A stretch of 35,189 bases of DNA, taken from contig NZ_LR213810.1 of assembly GCF_900659865.1 (NCBI RefSeq), positions 1 to 35,189 of the forward strand, given 5' to 3'. Numbering within the stretch: the first letter of the stretch is position 1; every line of letters begins with the position of its first letter. Source of the DNA: Hyella patelloides LEGE 07179. Its GTDB lineage: Bacteria; Cyanobacteriota; Cyanobacteriia; Cyanobacteriales; Xenococcaceae. Under the pieces are notes generated by a model. The model saw only the letters and a program-made list of their open reading frames with translations. It did no database searches and was not told where the DNA came from. Position numbers and translations under genes: made by a program. Positions 26,426 to 34,040 of this stretch are shown here, piece by piece.

Positions 26426-27565
26426 ATGCGTCTCTTAATTGTTTCTACTCTTGATTCTCAAGAACCTTTTGGTGCATTTACCAGACCTTTTTATTTAGGA
26501 ATGTATTTAGCTCGTCAGTTTGAAGTATGCCAGTTAGGATTGGATTGTTCTGCGGTTGATTATACTCAATCTATATCTATTGGCTCAAGAGGTCTTAAAT
26601 CTTACATTCAGGCAATACAAAAAGCCATAGCAGAATTTAAACCTGATGTGGTTTATGCTCAAGAAACCCTTCCTGCAACGGCAGCTTTAGTAACGTTTGG
26701 GCTTAAAAAGCCTAAAAACTGTCGTTTAGTATTTGATTTTCATACTCTATCTGCTTTTGAGTATTGGACTCGCCTTGCTGTGGCGGATAATAAACTTACT
26801 GAATTTAAACAATTTATTAAAACCTATTTAGCACAAGGTACTTTAGTTTTTTCGGGTACGCCAATTATTGCTGCTAGCCAATCAATTGCAGAATCAATTC
26901 CGCAATGGTACAAAACACAACCGAAGAAAATTTATAGCGTTGGCAATGGAGTTTCCGAAGACTTATTAAATCTAGCTTCTTCAGAAATGGAAAATCCTTA
27001 CGCTCATTTATCAACAGCAAAAATTGTTACTGTTATTGCGCCGAAAACCTTTTCTTTTCCCACTAACGATATGTCTGTAGCCATGACTTTGGAAATAGCC
27101 AGACATTTAGAATCAAAAAATAAAGATATTCATTTTGTGGTTATTGGTAGAGATGCAGAAGAGCAAAATACACCCAGCCCATCTAATATTACTTTTACGG
27201 GATTTTTACCCCAGCGTAGAGATTTCTTAGCTCACTTGAAGTATGCAGATGTTGGTTTATTACCTTTTCCTGAGAAAGCTGTAGCAGGAGGAGCGCGTAA
27301 CAAGTCTTTAGATTACCTGGCTTGTCAAACATTAGTAATTTCTACCCCAGAAGGATTACGGGGACTCGAAGAATTTAAACATCAAGAACATCTTTTAGTA
27401 ACTAGCTATTCTACTGAGGAAATAGCTCAAGTTATCGATCGCGCTTGTTCAAATTTAGCAGATTATCAACATTTAATTAACAATTCCTACAAATTAATTA
27501 CGGATAAGTACTCTTGGAAAGCAAGAGCAGACAAGGTAGCTGATGCTATCAAAGCTCAAGTTTGA
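26426..27565 (+). CDS. Glycosyltransferase, GT4/GT-B-like
   Basis: A 379-residue protein with the two Rossmann-like halves of a GT-B glycosyltransferase. The N-terminal half starts 'MRLLIVSTLDSQEPFGAFTRPFYLGMYLA' and has 'FKPDVVYAQETLPATAAL' and 'VFDFHTLSAFEYW'. The C-terminal half has 'KIYSVGNGVSEDLLN', 'HFVVIGRDAEE', 'FTGFLPQRRDFLAHLKYADVGLLPFPEK' and 'AGGARNKSLDYLACQTLVISTPEGLRGLE', which correspond to the nucleotide-sugar-binding region of family GT4-like enzymes. The ATG at 26426 is preferred over an in-frame TTG at 26399. It lies between a sulfotransferase and a WecG-type transferase and probably adds a sugar in surface glycan assembly. Donor and acceptor are unknown. Confidence 0.87.
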   Translation: MRLLIVSTLDSQEPFGAFTRPFYLGMYLARQFEVCQLGLDCSAVDYTQSISIGSRGLKSYIQAIQKAIAEFKPDVVYAQETLPATAALVTFGLKKPKNCRLVFDFHTLSAFEYWTRLAVADNKLTEFKQFIKTYLAQGTLVFSGTPIIAASQSIAESIPQWYKTQPKKIYSVGNGVSEDLLNLASSEMENPYAHLSTAKIVTVIAPKTFSFPTNDMSVAMTLEIARHLESKNKDIHFVVIGRDAEEQNTPSPSNITFTGFLPQRRDFLAHLKYADVGLLPFPEKAVAGGARNKSLDYLACQTLVISTPEGLRGLEEFKHQEHLLVTSYSTEEIAQVIDRACSNLADYQHLINNSYKLITDKYSWKARADKVADAIKAQV

Positions 27566-27688
27566 GTTTAAACTTTTCTGGAAATTTTATATTTTTGTAT
27601 TAATCTCAGAGAAAATGCTGAGTCCTAACAAAAATTAAAACTAGAAGTCAGTGTTTTTTGTATTTATCAAAGATACAAGTATAAAAGT

Positions 27689-28471
27689 ATGAAAAGTAAG
27701 TGGTATGAGCTTCTTGGTGTAAAGGTAAATCTATTCAGTATGATACAGCTTAATTCTTTAATTGCAGAAGCAGTCAAACTGAATACCAGATGGATTATTG
27801 CGAACCATAATCTTAATAGTCTTTACATATATCACCATAATTCTCAAATGAGAACTTTTTACGATATGGCAGATTATATCCACATAGATGGTATGGCTCT
27901 GGTTCTTTTGGGTAAATTTCTGCGTCTTCCCTGTGAAAGAAAACATCGAGTTACTTATGCCGATTGGGTATGGTCTTTGATGGAAGAGGCTGCACAACAA
28001 AACTGGCGTGTACTTTATCTGGGTTCAAAGCCAGGAGTAGCAGACAAAGGAGCAGCAATCTTACGAGATAAATATCCTCAACTAGAGATTGATACCATTC
28101 ATGGTTATTTTGATCCTGCTCCAGATAGCTCAGAAAATAAGGCAATTTTAGAGCAAATTAATGCTTATCAACCTCATGTTTTGATGGTGGGAATGGGAAT
28201 GCCTCGTCAGGAACAATGGATTTTAGATAATGTTGATAGCATCAAAACTAATGCGATTCTTCCCAGTGGTGCTTGTATTGACTATGTGGCTGGAGAAGTA
28301 GCAACTCCTCCTCGCTGGATGGGAAAAGCAGGTTTAGAGTGGTTATATCGTCTTATAACTGAGCCGAAAAGACTTTGGAAGCGTTATCTAATAGAGCCTT
28401 GGTTTATTTTGAAGTTGTTCTTTGGGGAGTTATGGACTTTCTACGTTTACAAAAAAGCTTATCTGAAGTAA
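27689..28471 (+). CDS. WecG/TagA/CpsF family glycosyltransferase
   Basis: A 260-residue GT26-family enzyme. These transfer N-acetylmannosamine, N-acetylmannosaminuronic acid or similar sugars to a lipid-linked intermediate. Signature segments are 'RWIIANHNLNSLYIY' (~34-48), 'ADYIHIDGMALVLLGKFL' with the likely catalytic base Asp67, 'VTYADWVWSLMEEAAQQNWRVLYLGSKPGVADKGA', and 'QPHVLMVGMGMPRQEQWI' followed by 'GACIDYVAGEVATPPRWMGKAGLEWLYRLITEPKRLWKRY'. The last part is the C-terminal membrane-association appendage of TagA-like proteins. It is 123 nt downstream of the GT4-like gene and probably in the same unit. Family assignment is secure; the sugar is unknown. Confidence 0.93.
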   Translation: MKSKWYELLGVKVNLFSMIQLNSLIAEAVKLNTRWIIANHNLNSLYIYHHNSQMRTFYDMADYIHIDGMALVLLGKFLRLPCERKHRVTYADWVWSLMEEAAQQNWRVLYLGSKPGVADKGAAILRDKYPQLEIDTIHGYFDPAPDSSENKAILEQINAYQPHVLMVGMGMPRQEQWILDNVDSIKTNAILPSGACIDYVAGEVATPPRWMGKAGLEWLYRLITEPKRLWKRYLIEPWFILKLFFGELWTFYVYKKAYLK

Positions 28472-28731
28472 GTATTTATTAGGGGTAAACATTGGCTTGC
28501 CTCTCCCAGTTGATTATTTTTGGCAAAAAATTATACAGTTTCTCCTGCATCACCTGGAGACTTTGTGAGGAGATAGAATTCACCGAGTTACCAAGTCAGA
28601 ATAAATATGAGTTTTAAAGTTTTTTCCTTATAAAAAATAATTTGATATCTATCTGACTAGTTTTGATAATTAATATTAATTCAAAATTAAAGTATTAATC
28701 TCTCTATCTGTTTTTTACTGATGACAGCTAA

Positions 28732-29826
28732 CTACGAATCCAAAACTTTACATTGACCATAGTAAGATAAAAGCCGATCGCAGAGTACTAAGGCTACCAT
28801 TGCTTCTACCATGGGAACGGCTCTAGGTAGTACACAGGGATCGTGTCTTCCTTTGGCTGCTAAAACCGTTTCTGCTCCTTCGTTGGTAACAGTGCGTTGC
28901 TCTTTCCCCACAGTAGCAGTGGGTTTAAAAGCGATACGAATTACAATGTTTTCTCCGTTAGAAATGCCACCCTGCACACCTCCAGAGCGATTGGTTGTAG
29001 TCCGAGTTTCCCCGTTTTCATCAATGTAAAATTCATCATTGTGTTCGCTTCCTGTCATGGTTGTACCAGCAAAACCCGAACCAATTTCAAAGCCTTTGGT
29101 TGCGGGAAGAGACATTACTGCTTTGGCTAAATCTGCTTCTAATTTGTCAAATACAGGATCGCCTAAACCTTTGGGTACATCACGTACTACACATTCTACT
29201 ACCCCACCCAGAGAGTCTTTTTCTTTACGGATATCATCAATGAGATCGATCATCTTAGTAGCGCATTCGGAATCGGGACACCTAACAATGTTGCTTTCTA
29301 CCTGTTCTAAGGTGACTGTGTTGTTGTCAACTACCGCTTCTAAATCTTTAATGCGCTTTACATAGCCAACAATTTCTACATTATTATGTTGTTTTAAGAT
29401 CTTTTTGGCGATCGCTCCTGCTGCAACACGACCAATAGTTTCTCTAGCTGAAGCTCTTCCTCCTCCTTTCCAGTTACGAATTCCATACTTCGCGTCGTAA
29501 GTAGCATCTGCATGGGAAGGACGATACTTAACTGACATTTCATTATAATCTTGAGAGCGCGCATCCTTATTGCGTACCAAGATAGCGATGGGTGTTCCTA
29601 AAGTTTGACCTTCAAAAACTCCCGAAATAATTTCACAGGTATCAGTTTCTTTTCGGGGTGTTGTAATTTTACTTTGTCCTGGTCTTCTGCGATCGAGATC
29701 GAATTGTATTTCTTCTTCTGTAATGGCTAACTTTGGTGGACAACCATCTACGATCACACCCACACCTCCACCGTGAGATTCCCCAAAAGTTGTAATACGA
29801 AAAAGTTGTCCGAATGTGTTACCCAT
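28732..29826 (-). CDS. aroC: Chorismate synthase
   Basis: AroC (364 residues) converts 5-enolpyruvylshikimate-3-phosphate to chorismate using reduced FMN, the last shared step of aromatic amino acid, folate and quinone synthesis. Family signatures are '[18 protein letters not shown]' at the N-terminus, '[15 protein letters not shown]' (~100-115), '[22 protein letters not shown]', and '[19 protein letters not shown]' (~280-298). Length matches the usual 350-400. The ATG overlaps no neighbour and has no strong ribosome-binding site. A divergent, apparently non-coding region lies upstream. The gene is monocistronic and the call secure. Confidence 0.97.
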   Translation of the reverse strand: MGNTFGQLFRITTFGESHGGGVGVIVDGCPPKLAITEEEIQFDLDRRRPGQSKITTPRKETDTCEIISGVFEGQTLGTPIAILVRNKDARSQDYNEMSVKYRPSHADATYDAKYGIRNWKGGGRASARETIGRVAAGAIAKKILKQHNNVEIVGYVKRIKDLEAVVDNNTVTLEQVESNIVRCPDSECATKMIDLIDDIRKEKDSLGGVVECVVRDVPKGLGDPVFDKLEADLAKAVMSLPATKGFEIGSGFAGTTMTGSEHNDEFYIDENGETRTTTNRSGGVQGGISNGENIVIRIAFKPTATVGKEQRTVTNEGAETVLAAKGRHDPCVLPRAVPMVEAMVALVLCDRLLSYYGQCKVLDS

Positions 29827-29895
29827 GATGCTTTATTGTAGAAGAGTTAAGCGTTCTGTATTTTATCTTATCTTGATGTTGTTGAGAAATTATAC

Positions 29896-29957
29896 GCGAT
29901 CAGGCGAAGCCTGGCATTTCGCGGTCAGCTTCGCGCTTCTCGCAAAGCGAGATCGCC
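29896..29957. repeat. Palindromic REP-like repeat
   Basis: A GC-rich cluster of palindromes: AGGC-GAA-GCCT (29902-29912), TCTCGC-AAA-GCGAGA (29938-29952) and CGAAGC/GCTTCG pairing across the centre, bounded by GCGAT and ATCGC. Similar GCGAAGCC units are common in cyanobacterial dispersed repeats. It is not identical to the CCTAAAGGACT family elsewhere in the window. Confidence 0.7.
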
Positions 29958-30021
29958 TTGAACCTTGGTTTTTATTAAGAAATTATAAATTTTTAGGCAG
30001 AATAACCTTACGAAGAAGGTG

Positions 30022-30150
30022 ATGGACAATATCCGTAGAAACTGGCAAATAGTTCATCAAAACTTAATTAATACTACTGATATCTTTATCTTGGCTAGAC
30101 CCAACAAGGGCAAGAAATACTTATTATTAGAGATAAGGAACAACAAATAA
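30022..30150 (+). CDS. Possible small protein, 42 residues, or gene remnant
   Basis: A plus-strand frame from ATG 30022 to TAA 30150, preceded by GAAGG. The product begins MDNIRRNWQIVHQNLINTTD and ends ARPNKGKKYLLLEIRNNK. 'R...R' followed by 'DIFILARP' vaguely recalls the end of ribonuclease P protein, but the match is too short to claim. It is open upstream to 29989 without another ATG. A clear intrinsic terminator begins 52 nt after the stop, which supports a transcript here. It may equally be a chance frame. Confidence 0.22.
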   Translation: MDNIRRNWQIVHQNLINTTDIFILARPNKGKKYLLLEIRNNK

Positions 30151-30201
30151 ATATTGATTTCTAAACTATTTTAATTCCTTGATTCAGTGTGTGTGTTACT
30201 T

Positions 30202-30233
30202 TCGCCTTTGAGCTATTCAAGGGCGATTTTTTT
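30202..30233 (+). terminator. Intrinsic terminator 1 of a twin pair
   Basis: TCGCCTTTGA (30202-30211) pairs with TCAAGGGCGA (30217-30226) in a 10-bp stem with one G-T pair and loop GCTAT, followed by seven T residues. No annotated plus-strand gene precedes it apart from the doubtful 42-codon frame, so it may end a small RNA. Confidence 0.8.
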
Positions 30234-30437
30234 GATTCCGTATAATTCCGTAAATAATTTATAGCAACTTAATCAATGTAGCCAGTTACTTTATCTAACA
30301 AACAACCAAAAATTTTTTTTTTACGTATAATTAGATATATAAGCTTAAAAATTTATTTAGTGTTTGGTCTTAGGGCAATCAAGAACCAACTGTATTTTTA
30401 AATATTTTTATTTCTTAGCTAAGTGTGTGTCTGTTAC

Positions 30438-30469
30438 TACCTTCAATTGAATTGGGGGTATTTTTTTTT
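30438..30469 (+). terminator. Intrinsic terminator 2 of a twin pair
   Basis: TACCTTCAAT (30438-30447) pairs with ATTGGGGGTA (30451-30460), including two G-T pairs, loop TGA, then nine T residues. Upstream is GTGTGTCTGTTACT, nearly the same as GTGTGTGTGTTACT before terminator 1. It is 236 nt downstream of the first. Confidence 0.75.
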
Positions 30470-30751
30470 GTAAAATTTTAATTTGTTCTTGAATGTCAAT
30501 TCCTCAGCGCATTTATCATTTACTATTTATTGCTTATTAAATGTTTAAGATGAGCGTTTTTTGTCTTGGTTCGCTTGACGGCTATGTAGTGAGTCGATTA
30601 TTGCAGAAGGGTTTCCCTCAGCAATTAACTGGCGAACCGCGAACCCGAAGGTGGTCTGACCGCTTCTGATTTGGTGAGGAGGTGAGCTTTACAGTTAACT
30701 TTAATTAGCCCTACCTACTTACTTATTCCCTCTTACTAATTTTTTTAGCCC

Positions 30752-31528
30752 TTAAATAACCAATTGAAAATCTTGATTAAAGAAATGACGATAAACCCCT
30801 TCTGTAATTAAAAAAGCCACCACAAAATTAGTTAAAGCGATCGCAAATAAAATTAAAATCTGATAAGAAGCTGCATTTAAAGGAGTTGCTCCTGCTAAAA
30901 TTTGACCCGTAAACATTCCAGGTAAACTTACTAAACCTACCACCATCATGTTATTTAAAGTAGGGATTAAACCAGTACGGATTGCTTCTTTTTGATAATT
31001 AAAAATAGCTTGTTTTGGTGTTGCACCTAAAGATAGATGAGTTTCAATTTCGAGAGAATTTTGTTTAATCGCACTTGATAAACGATCTCCTGATAAAGAT
31101 GCGCTATTCATGGCATTTCCTAACAACATTCCCGCTAAAGGTATCAAATATTGAGGTTGGTACCAAGTAATAGGTTGTACAATAATTAAAATTATATAAC
31201 TTAAAGTTAAAGCAGTACTTGCAAAAATAGATAACCAAACTATTGGTAATAAAGTTTTAATCTTTTTATCAATGCGATTCCGAGCTACTACCGCAGCGAT
31301 AGAAATCATCACTAATATAATGGCTAATACGGCTAACCAGTTATCAAGAGCAAAGACAATATCTAAAGCATAACCCACTACTAAAAGCTGTAGTAAAGAT
31401 CGACCAGCACCAAAGATAAATTTACTTTCTAAACTTAGTTTTTGCCATAAAGAAAGAGCGATCGCTATTCCAATAAGACCCAAACATAAAGCCAGATCGA
31501 TAATGTCTAATTCAACAAGATTATTCAT
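30752..31528 (-). CDS. fetB: Iron export ABC transporter permease FetB (UPF0014)
   Basis: A 258-residue membrane protein with about six to seven helices, matching the UPF0014/YbbM family whose E. coli member FetB, with ATPase FetA, exports iron and protects against oxidative stress. Typical segments are 'SLWQKLSLESKFIFGAGRSLLQLLVVGY' (~27-54), 'LIPLAGMLLGNAMNSASLSGDRL' (~126-149) and 'LSLGATPKQAI...AIRTGLIPTLNNMMVVGLVSLPGMFTGQILAGATPLNAASYQI'. The ATPase partner is not next to it in this window, which is unusual because fetA usually abuts fetB. Substrate is inferred from the family. The start ATG at 31528 has no clear ribosome-binding site. Confidence 0.9.
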   Translation of the reverse strand: MNNLVELDIIDLALCLGLIGIAIALSLWQKLSLESKFIFGAGRSLLQLLVVGYALDIVFALDNWLAVLAIILVMISIAAVVARNRIDKKIKTLLPIVWLSIFASTALTLSYIILIIVQPITWYQPQYLIPLAGMLLGNAMNSASLSGDRLSSAIKQNSLEIETHLSLGATPKQAIFNYQKEAIRTGLIPTLNNMMVVGLVSLPGMFTGQILAGATPLNAASYQILILFAIALTNFVVAFLITEGVYRHFFNQDFQLVI

Positions 31529-31740
31529 TTAAGAAAAGAGGAATGAGGAATGAGAAACTAGAATTAGGAAAGCTAGAGCAAGGAGGAAAGAAGAAGATCG
31601 GGATGATTAATAATTAGCAATTAAATAACTAGAACTTACGCAGTGAAAAGAGAAATCTAAGTTTGAGGGAACAGGGAACAGAAAATCGAAGTTTACAAAC
31701 TTTTTTTTGTTTTAGGTACGTAATTGCTAATAACAACGAA

Positions 31741-32928
31741 CTACCAATTAATAAGCGATCGCTCTCTCACAACTTTGCCATAAATAGCGATAGTTTGTTG
31801 TGCTAATTTATCCCAACTAAAACGAGTTGCTAAAGAATTGTAAGCATTATCTACTAACCATTGAGCATAATCAGGATTTTTTAATACTTTTAAAATTCCC
31901 CAAGCCAAAGAATCAGCATTATTGGCGTAGGTAACAACTCCTGTTTTGTTGTGTTGCACCACTTCTGATAGCCCGCCTGTATTAGATACTACAACAGGAA
32001 CACGGGCAGCAAAACTTTCCAATGCTACAATACCAAAAGGTTCATAAAGGCTGGGAAATACAGCACAATCAGCAATGGTTTGGAATAAATCAAGTTCTTC
32101 GTCTGCCATAAAGCCTGTAAAGTAACATCTTTCCCAAATACCTAGAGTTTCTGCTTGTTGTTTCAGGCTATCTATATTGCCACCGCCAATAATGACAAAT
32201 TTTACTTTACCACCCATTTCCCACAATATTCTGGGTGCAGCATTTAATAGGACAAAAACTCCTTTTTCGTAAGCCATACGTCCGACATAATAAATAATAC
32301 GCTCATCATCATGAGCAAAGCGACGACGAAAAGCTACAGGATCGAAATTTGTAGGATGGGTTTTCTTTTCAGGACGAATGCCATTGTAAACTACATCGAT
32401 TTTATCCCAAGGAGAATGTAAAGCTCGTTCTACCTCGTAGCGCATATACTGGCTACAAACAATTACCCGCCAAGCATTGTGAACTAGGCTTTTTTCTTTA
32501 CCATCAATATATTGTTGTTCAGCTTGATAGATCCCATTGTTACGACCACATTCTGTAGCGTGAATAGTGGCAATTAGGGGTATTTTAAAAGTATGCTTAA
32601 GAGCGATCGCAGCATCTCCCACTAACCAATCATGGGCGTGAATTAGATCGAACCCCCCCTCTTCTTTAATGAGCTTTTCTCCGTAGTTACCCATACTATG
32701 GTTCATATTGGCAACCCAATGAAAAAAATCACTTCCTGTTGCTACAGGAACGCGATGAAGATGAATACCTTCAACAATTTCATATTTTGGTGCATCACCA
32801 AACTCTACAGTTATTAAATGAACTTTGTGGTTTAATTTAACAATTTCTGGATACAATTCGGCAACATGACGGGCGATACCTCCCACTAAACGGGGTGGAA
32901 ATTCCCAAGCAAGGACTAATACTTTCAT
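31741..32928 (-). CDS. Glycosyltransferase family 4 protein
   Basis: A 395-residue GT-B glycosyltransferase of family GT4. The N-terminus 'MKVLVLAWEFPPRLVGGIARHVAELYPEI' has the glycine loop of the acceptor domain with a GT5/GT4-like 'GGIARHV'. 'FDLIHAHDWLVGDAAIALKH' and 'ATIHATECGRNNG' follow. The donor half has 'DVVYNGIRPEKK', 'IIYYVGRMAYEKGVFVLLNAAP', 'VIIGGGN', 'CYFTGFMADEELDLFQ', and the EX7E motif 'EPFGIVALESFAARVPVVVSNTGGLSEVV'. It resembles glycogen-synthase-like GT4 enzymes conserved in cyanobacteria, but the product is unknown. It is divergent from ndhS, with 152 nt between. Confidence 0.92.
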   Translation of the reverse strand: MKVLVLAWEFPPRLVGGIARHVAELYPEIVKLNHKVHLITVEFGDAPKYEIVEGIHLHRVPVATGSDFFHWVANMNHSMGNYGEKLIKEEGGFDLIHAHDWLVGDAAIALKHTFKIPLIATIHATECGRNNGIYQAEQQYIDGKEKSLVHNAWRVIVCSQYMRYEVERALHSPWDKIDVVYNGIRPEKKTHPTNFDPVAFRRRFAHDDERIIYYVGRMAYEKGVFVLLNAAPRILWEMGGKVKFVIIGGGNIDSLKQQAETLGIWERCYFTGFMADEELDLFQTIADCAVFPSLYEPFGIVALESFAARVPVVVSNTGGLSEVVQHNKTGVVTYANNADSLAWGILKVLKNPDYAQWLVDNAYNSLATRFSWDKLAQQTIAIYGKVVRERSLINW

Positions 32929-33080
32929 TGATGAGTTTTAGTTATGTCTAGATAGATTTTAGTCGCCCTTGTTAAAAATTTAACAGATATACTTGAGAGC
33001 GAATTACTTAAGCGATTATCGATAACTGATAAAGGAAGACTGTATTATCGTAAAAGAAACCTTTAATTAAAATTATCAAG

Positions 33081-33281
33081 ATGATCATATTACCAGGCTC
33101 GACAGTTAAAGTAACTAATTCCGACGACACTTATTATAACTTTCAAGGACTCGTACAACGTATTGATGATGGTCAAGTAGCTGTTTTATTTGAAGGCGGA
33201 AATTGGGATAAGCTAGTCACTTTTAATTTATCAGAATTAGAAGCAGTAGACCTGACTAAAGGGAAGAAAAAAAAGAAATAA
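33081..33281 (+). CDS. ndhS: NAD(P)H-quinone oxidoreductase subunit S
   Basis: NdhS (66 residues) is the small SH3-like subunit of the cyanobacterial/chloroplast NDH-1 complex that helps dock ferredoxin for cyclic electron flow. The sequence '[56 protein letters not shown]' is highly characteristic: the 'DDTYY.F.GLVQR' strands and '[13 protein letters not shown]' core match the known protein. A Lys-rich tail ends it. It acts on the cytoplasmic face of the thylakoid membrane. It is followed after 61 nt by the HAS-barrel gene and may be co-transcribed with it. Confidence 0.95.
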   Translation: MIILPGSTVKVTNSDDTYYNFQGLVQRIDDGQVAVLFEGGNWDKLVTFNLSELEAVDLTKGKKKKK

Positions 33282-33342
33282 TCAGTTATCACCTTATCAG
33301 TTCCCAGTCACTAACCGCCAACTATTAACAACCAGCCAAATC

Positions 33343-34014
33343 ATGCGCTTACCTTTACCGCAGTTTACAATAGACGATCGCCAAGACAATCATATTGGGG
33401 AAGTCATTGAAACTGCTACAACCCATTACACGGCTCAATGTTTAGAGCCAGAAGACCTCAAATTTCCTTCTATGCCTCCTTTTGGTAGTTGGATCAAGTC
33501 TTTTGATGAAGAATCAGGAAATAAAATTTATTCGGTAGTGACTTATGTTACTACTACTCCCATTGATTCTGTGCATCGTGCGAGGGCTTTAGGCTTATCT
33601 TTGGCTGAGTTACGAGAACAGCAACCACAAATTTTTGCCATGCTGAAAACTGAATTTAAGGCTGCTATTGTGGGTTATGAAATTGCTGCCAATAATCATA
33701 ATGGTAATGGTGCAGTTGAGGGCAAAGTATACCAATACCTACCACCCCGCCCTCCTCAAATTCATCAGGGTGTCTATCGTTGTGAAGCAGAAGAAGTTAT
33801 TCACTTTACAGAAGACTTGGATTTTTTAAGAACATTGTTGCAAGTTAGAGATATCCCAGTAGAGTCTTTGGTAGCAGCAGCTATCAGAGAGGTGTATCGC
33901 TTAAGAAAAGCTAATCGAACTTGGTTGGTGCAGGTGGGTAGAACTTTAAGTACTCTGCTAAAAGACGATTACGATCGTTTGCGGTATATTCTAAGTCAAA
34001 TTAGTTGGCAATGA
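33343..34014 (+). CDS. Conserved cyanobacterial protein, HAS-barrel-like N-terminus
   Basis: A 223-residue soluble protein conserved in cyanobacteria. The N-terminal ~100 residues ('IGEVIETATTHYTAQCLE...PPFGSWIKSFDEESGNKIYSVVTYVTTTPIDSVHRARALGLS') look like a HAS-barrel, a small beta-barrel first noted at the N-terminus of HerA-type ATPases. 'PPRPPQIHQGVYRCEAEEVIHF' and a helical C-terminus (~150-223) follow, ending 'RTLSTLLKDDYDRLRYILSQISW'. No ATPase motifs are present. Its role is unknown; the association with ndhS is by position only. It ends 26 nt before the convergent RTX gene. The HAS-barrel call is from memory of the family and moderately sure. Confidence 0.85.
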   Translation: MRLPLPQFTIDDRQDNHIGEVIETATTHYTAQCLEPEDLKFPSMPPFGSWIKSFDEESGNKIYSVVTYVTTTPIDSVHRARALGLSLAELREQQPQIFAMLKTEFKAAIVGYEIAANNHNGNGAVEGKVYQYLPPRPPQIHQGVYRCEAEEVIHFTEDLDFLRTLLQVRDIPVESLVAAAIREVYRLRKANRTWLVQVGRTLSTLLKDDYDRLRYILSQISWQ

Positions 34015-34040
34015 ATTTTTGCTGGTTATCGATCGTTGAC

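Larger units (their letters stand above)
29827..30751. other. Long intergenic region with REP-like repeat and two terminator-like hairpins
   Basis: About 925 nt between aroC and fetB. It contains a palindromic repeat (29896-29957), a 42-codon plus-strand frame (30022-30150), and two plus-strand hairpin-plus-T-tract elements (30202-30233, 30438-30469), each preceded by GTGTGT(G/C)TGTTACT. The terminators imply short plus-strand transcripts with no obvious protein product. Positions 30600-30660 are GC-richer ('GAACCGCGAACCCGAAGG') and may be another degenerate repeat. Confidence 0.5.

Noticed and set aside
30022-30150. RnpA (ribonuclease P protein) fragment
   Set aside because: The likeness is limited to 'R..R' and 'DIFILARP' in 42 residues; the RNR motif is absent, so I list it only as a doubtful small frame.
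31634-31642. ACTTACGCA, a word often seen at ends of cyanobacterial insertion elements
   Set aside because: No matching inverted copy or target duplication within this spacer; nine bases alone are not evidence.
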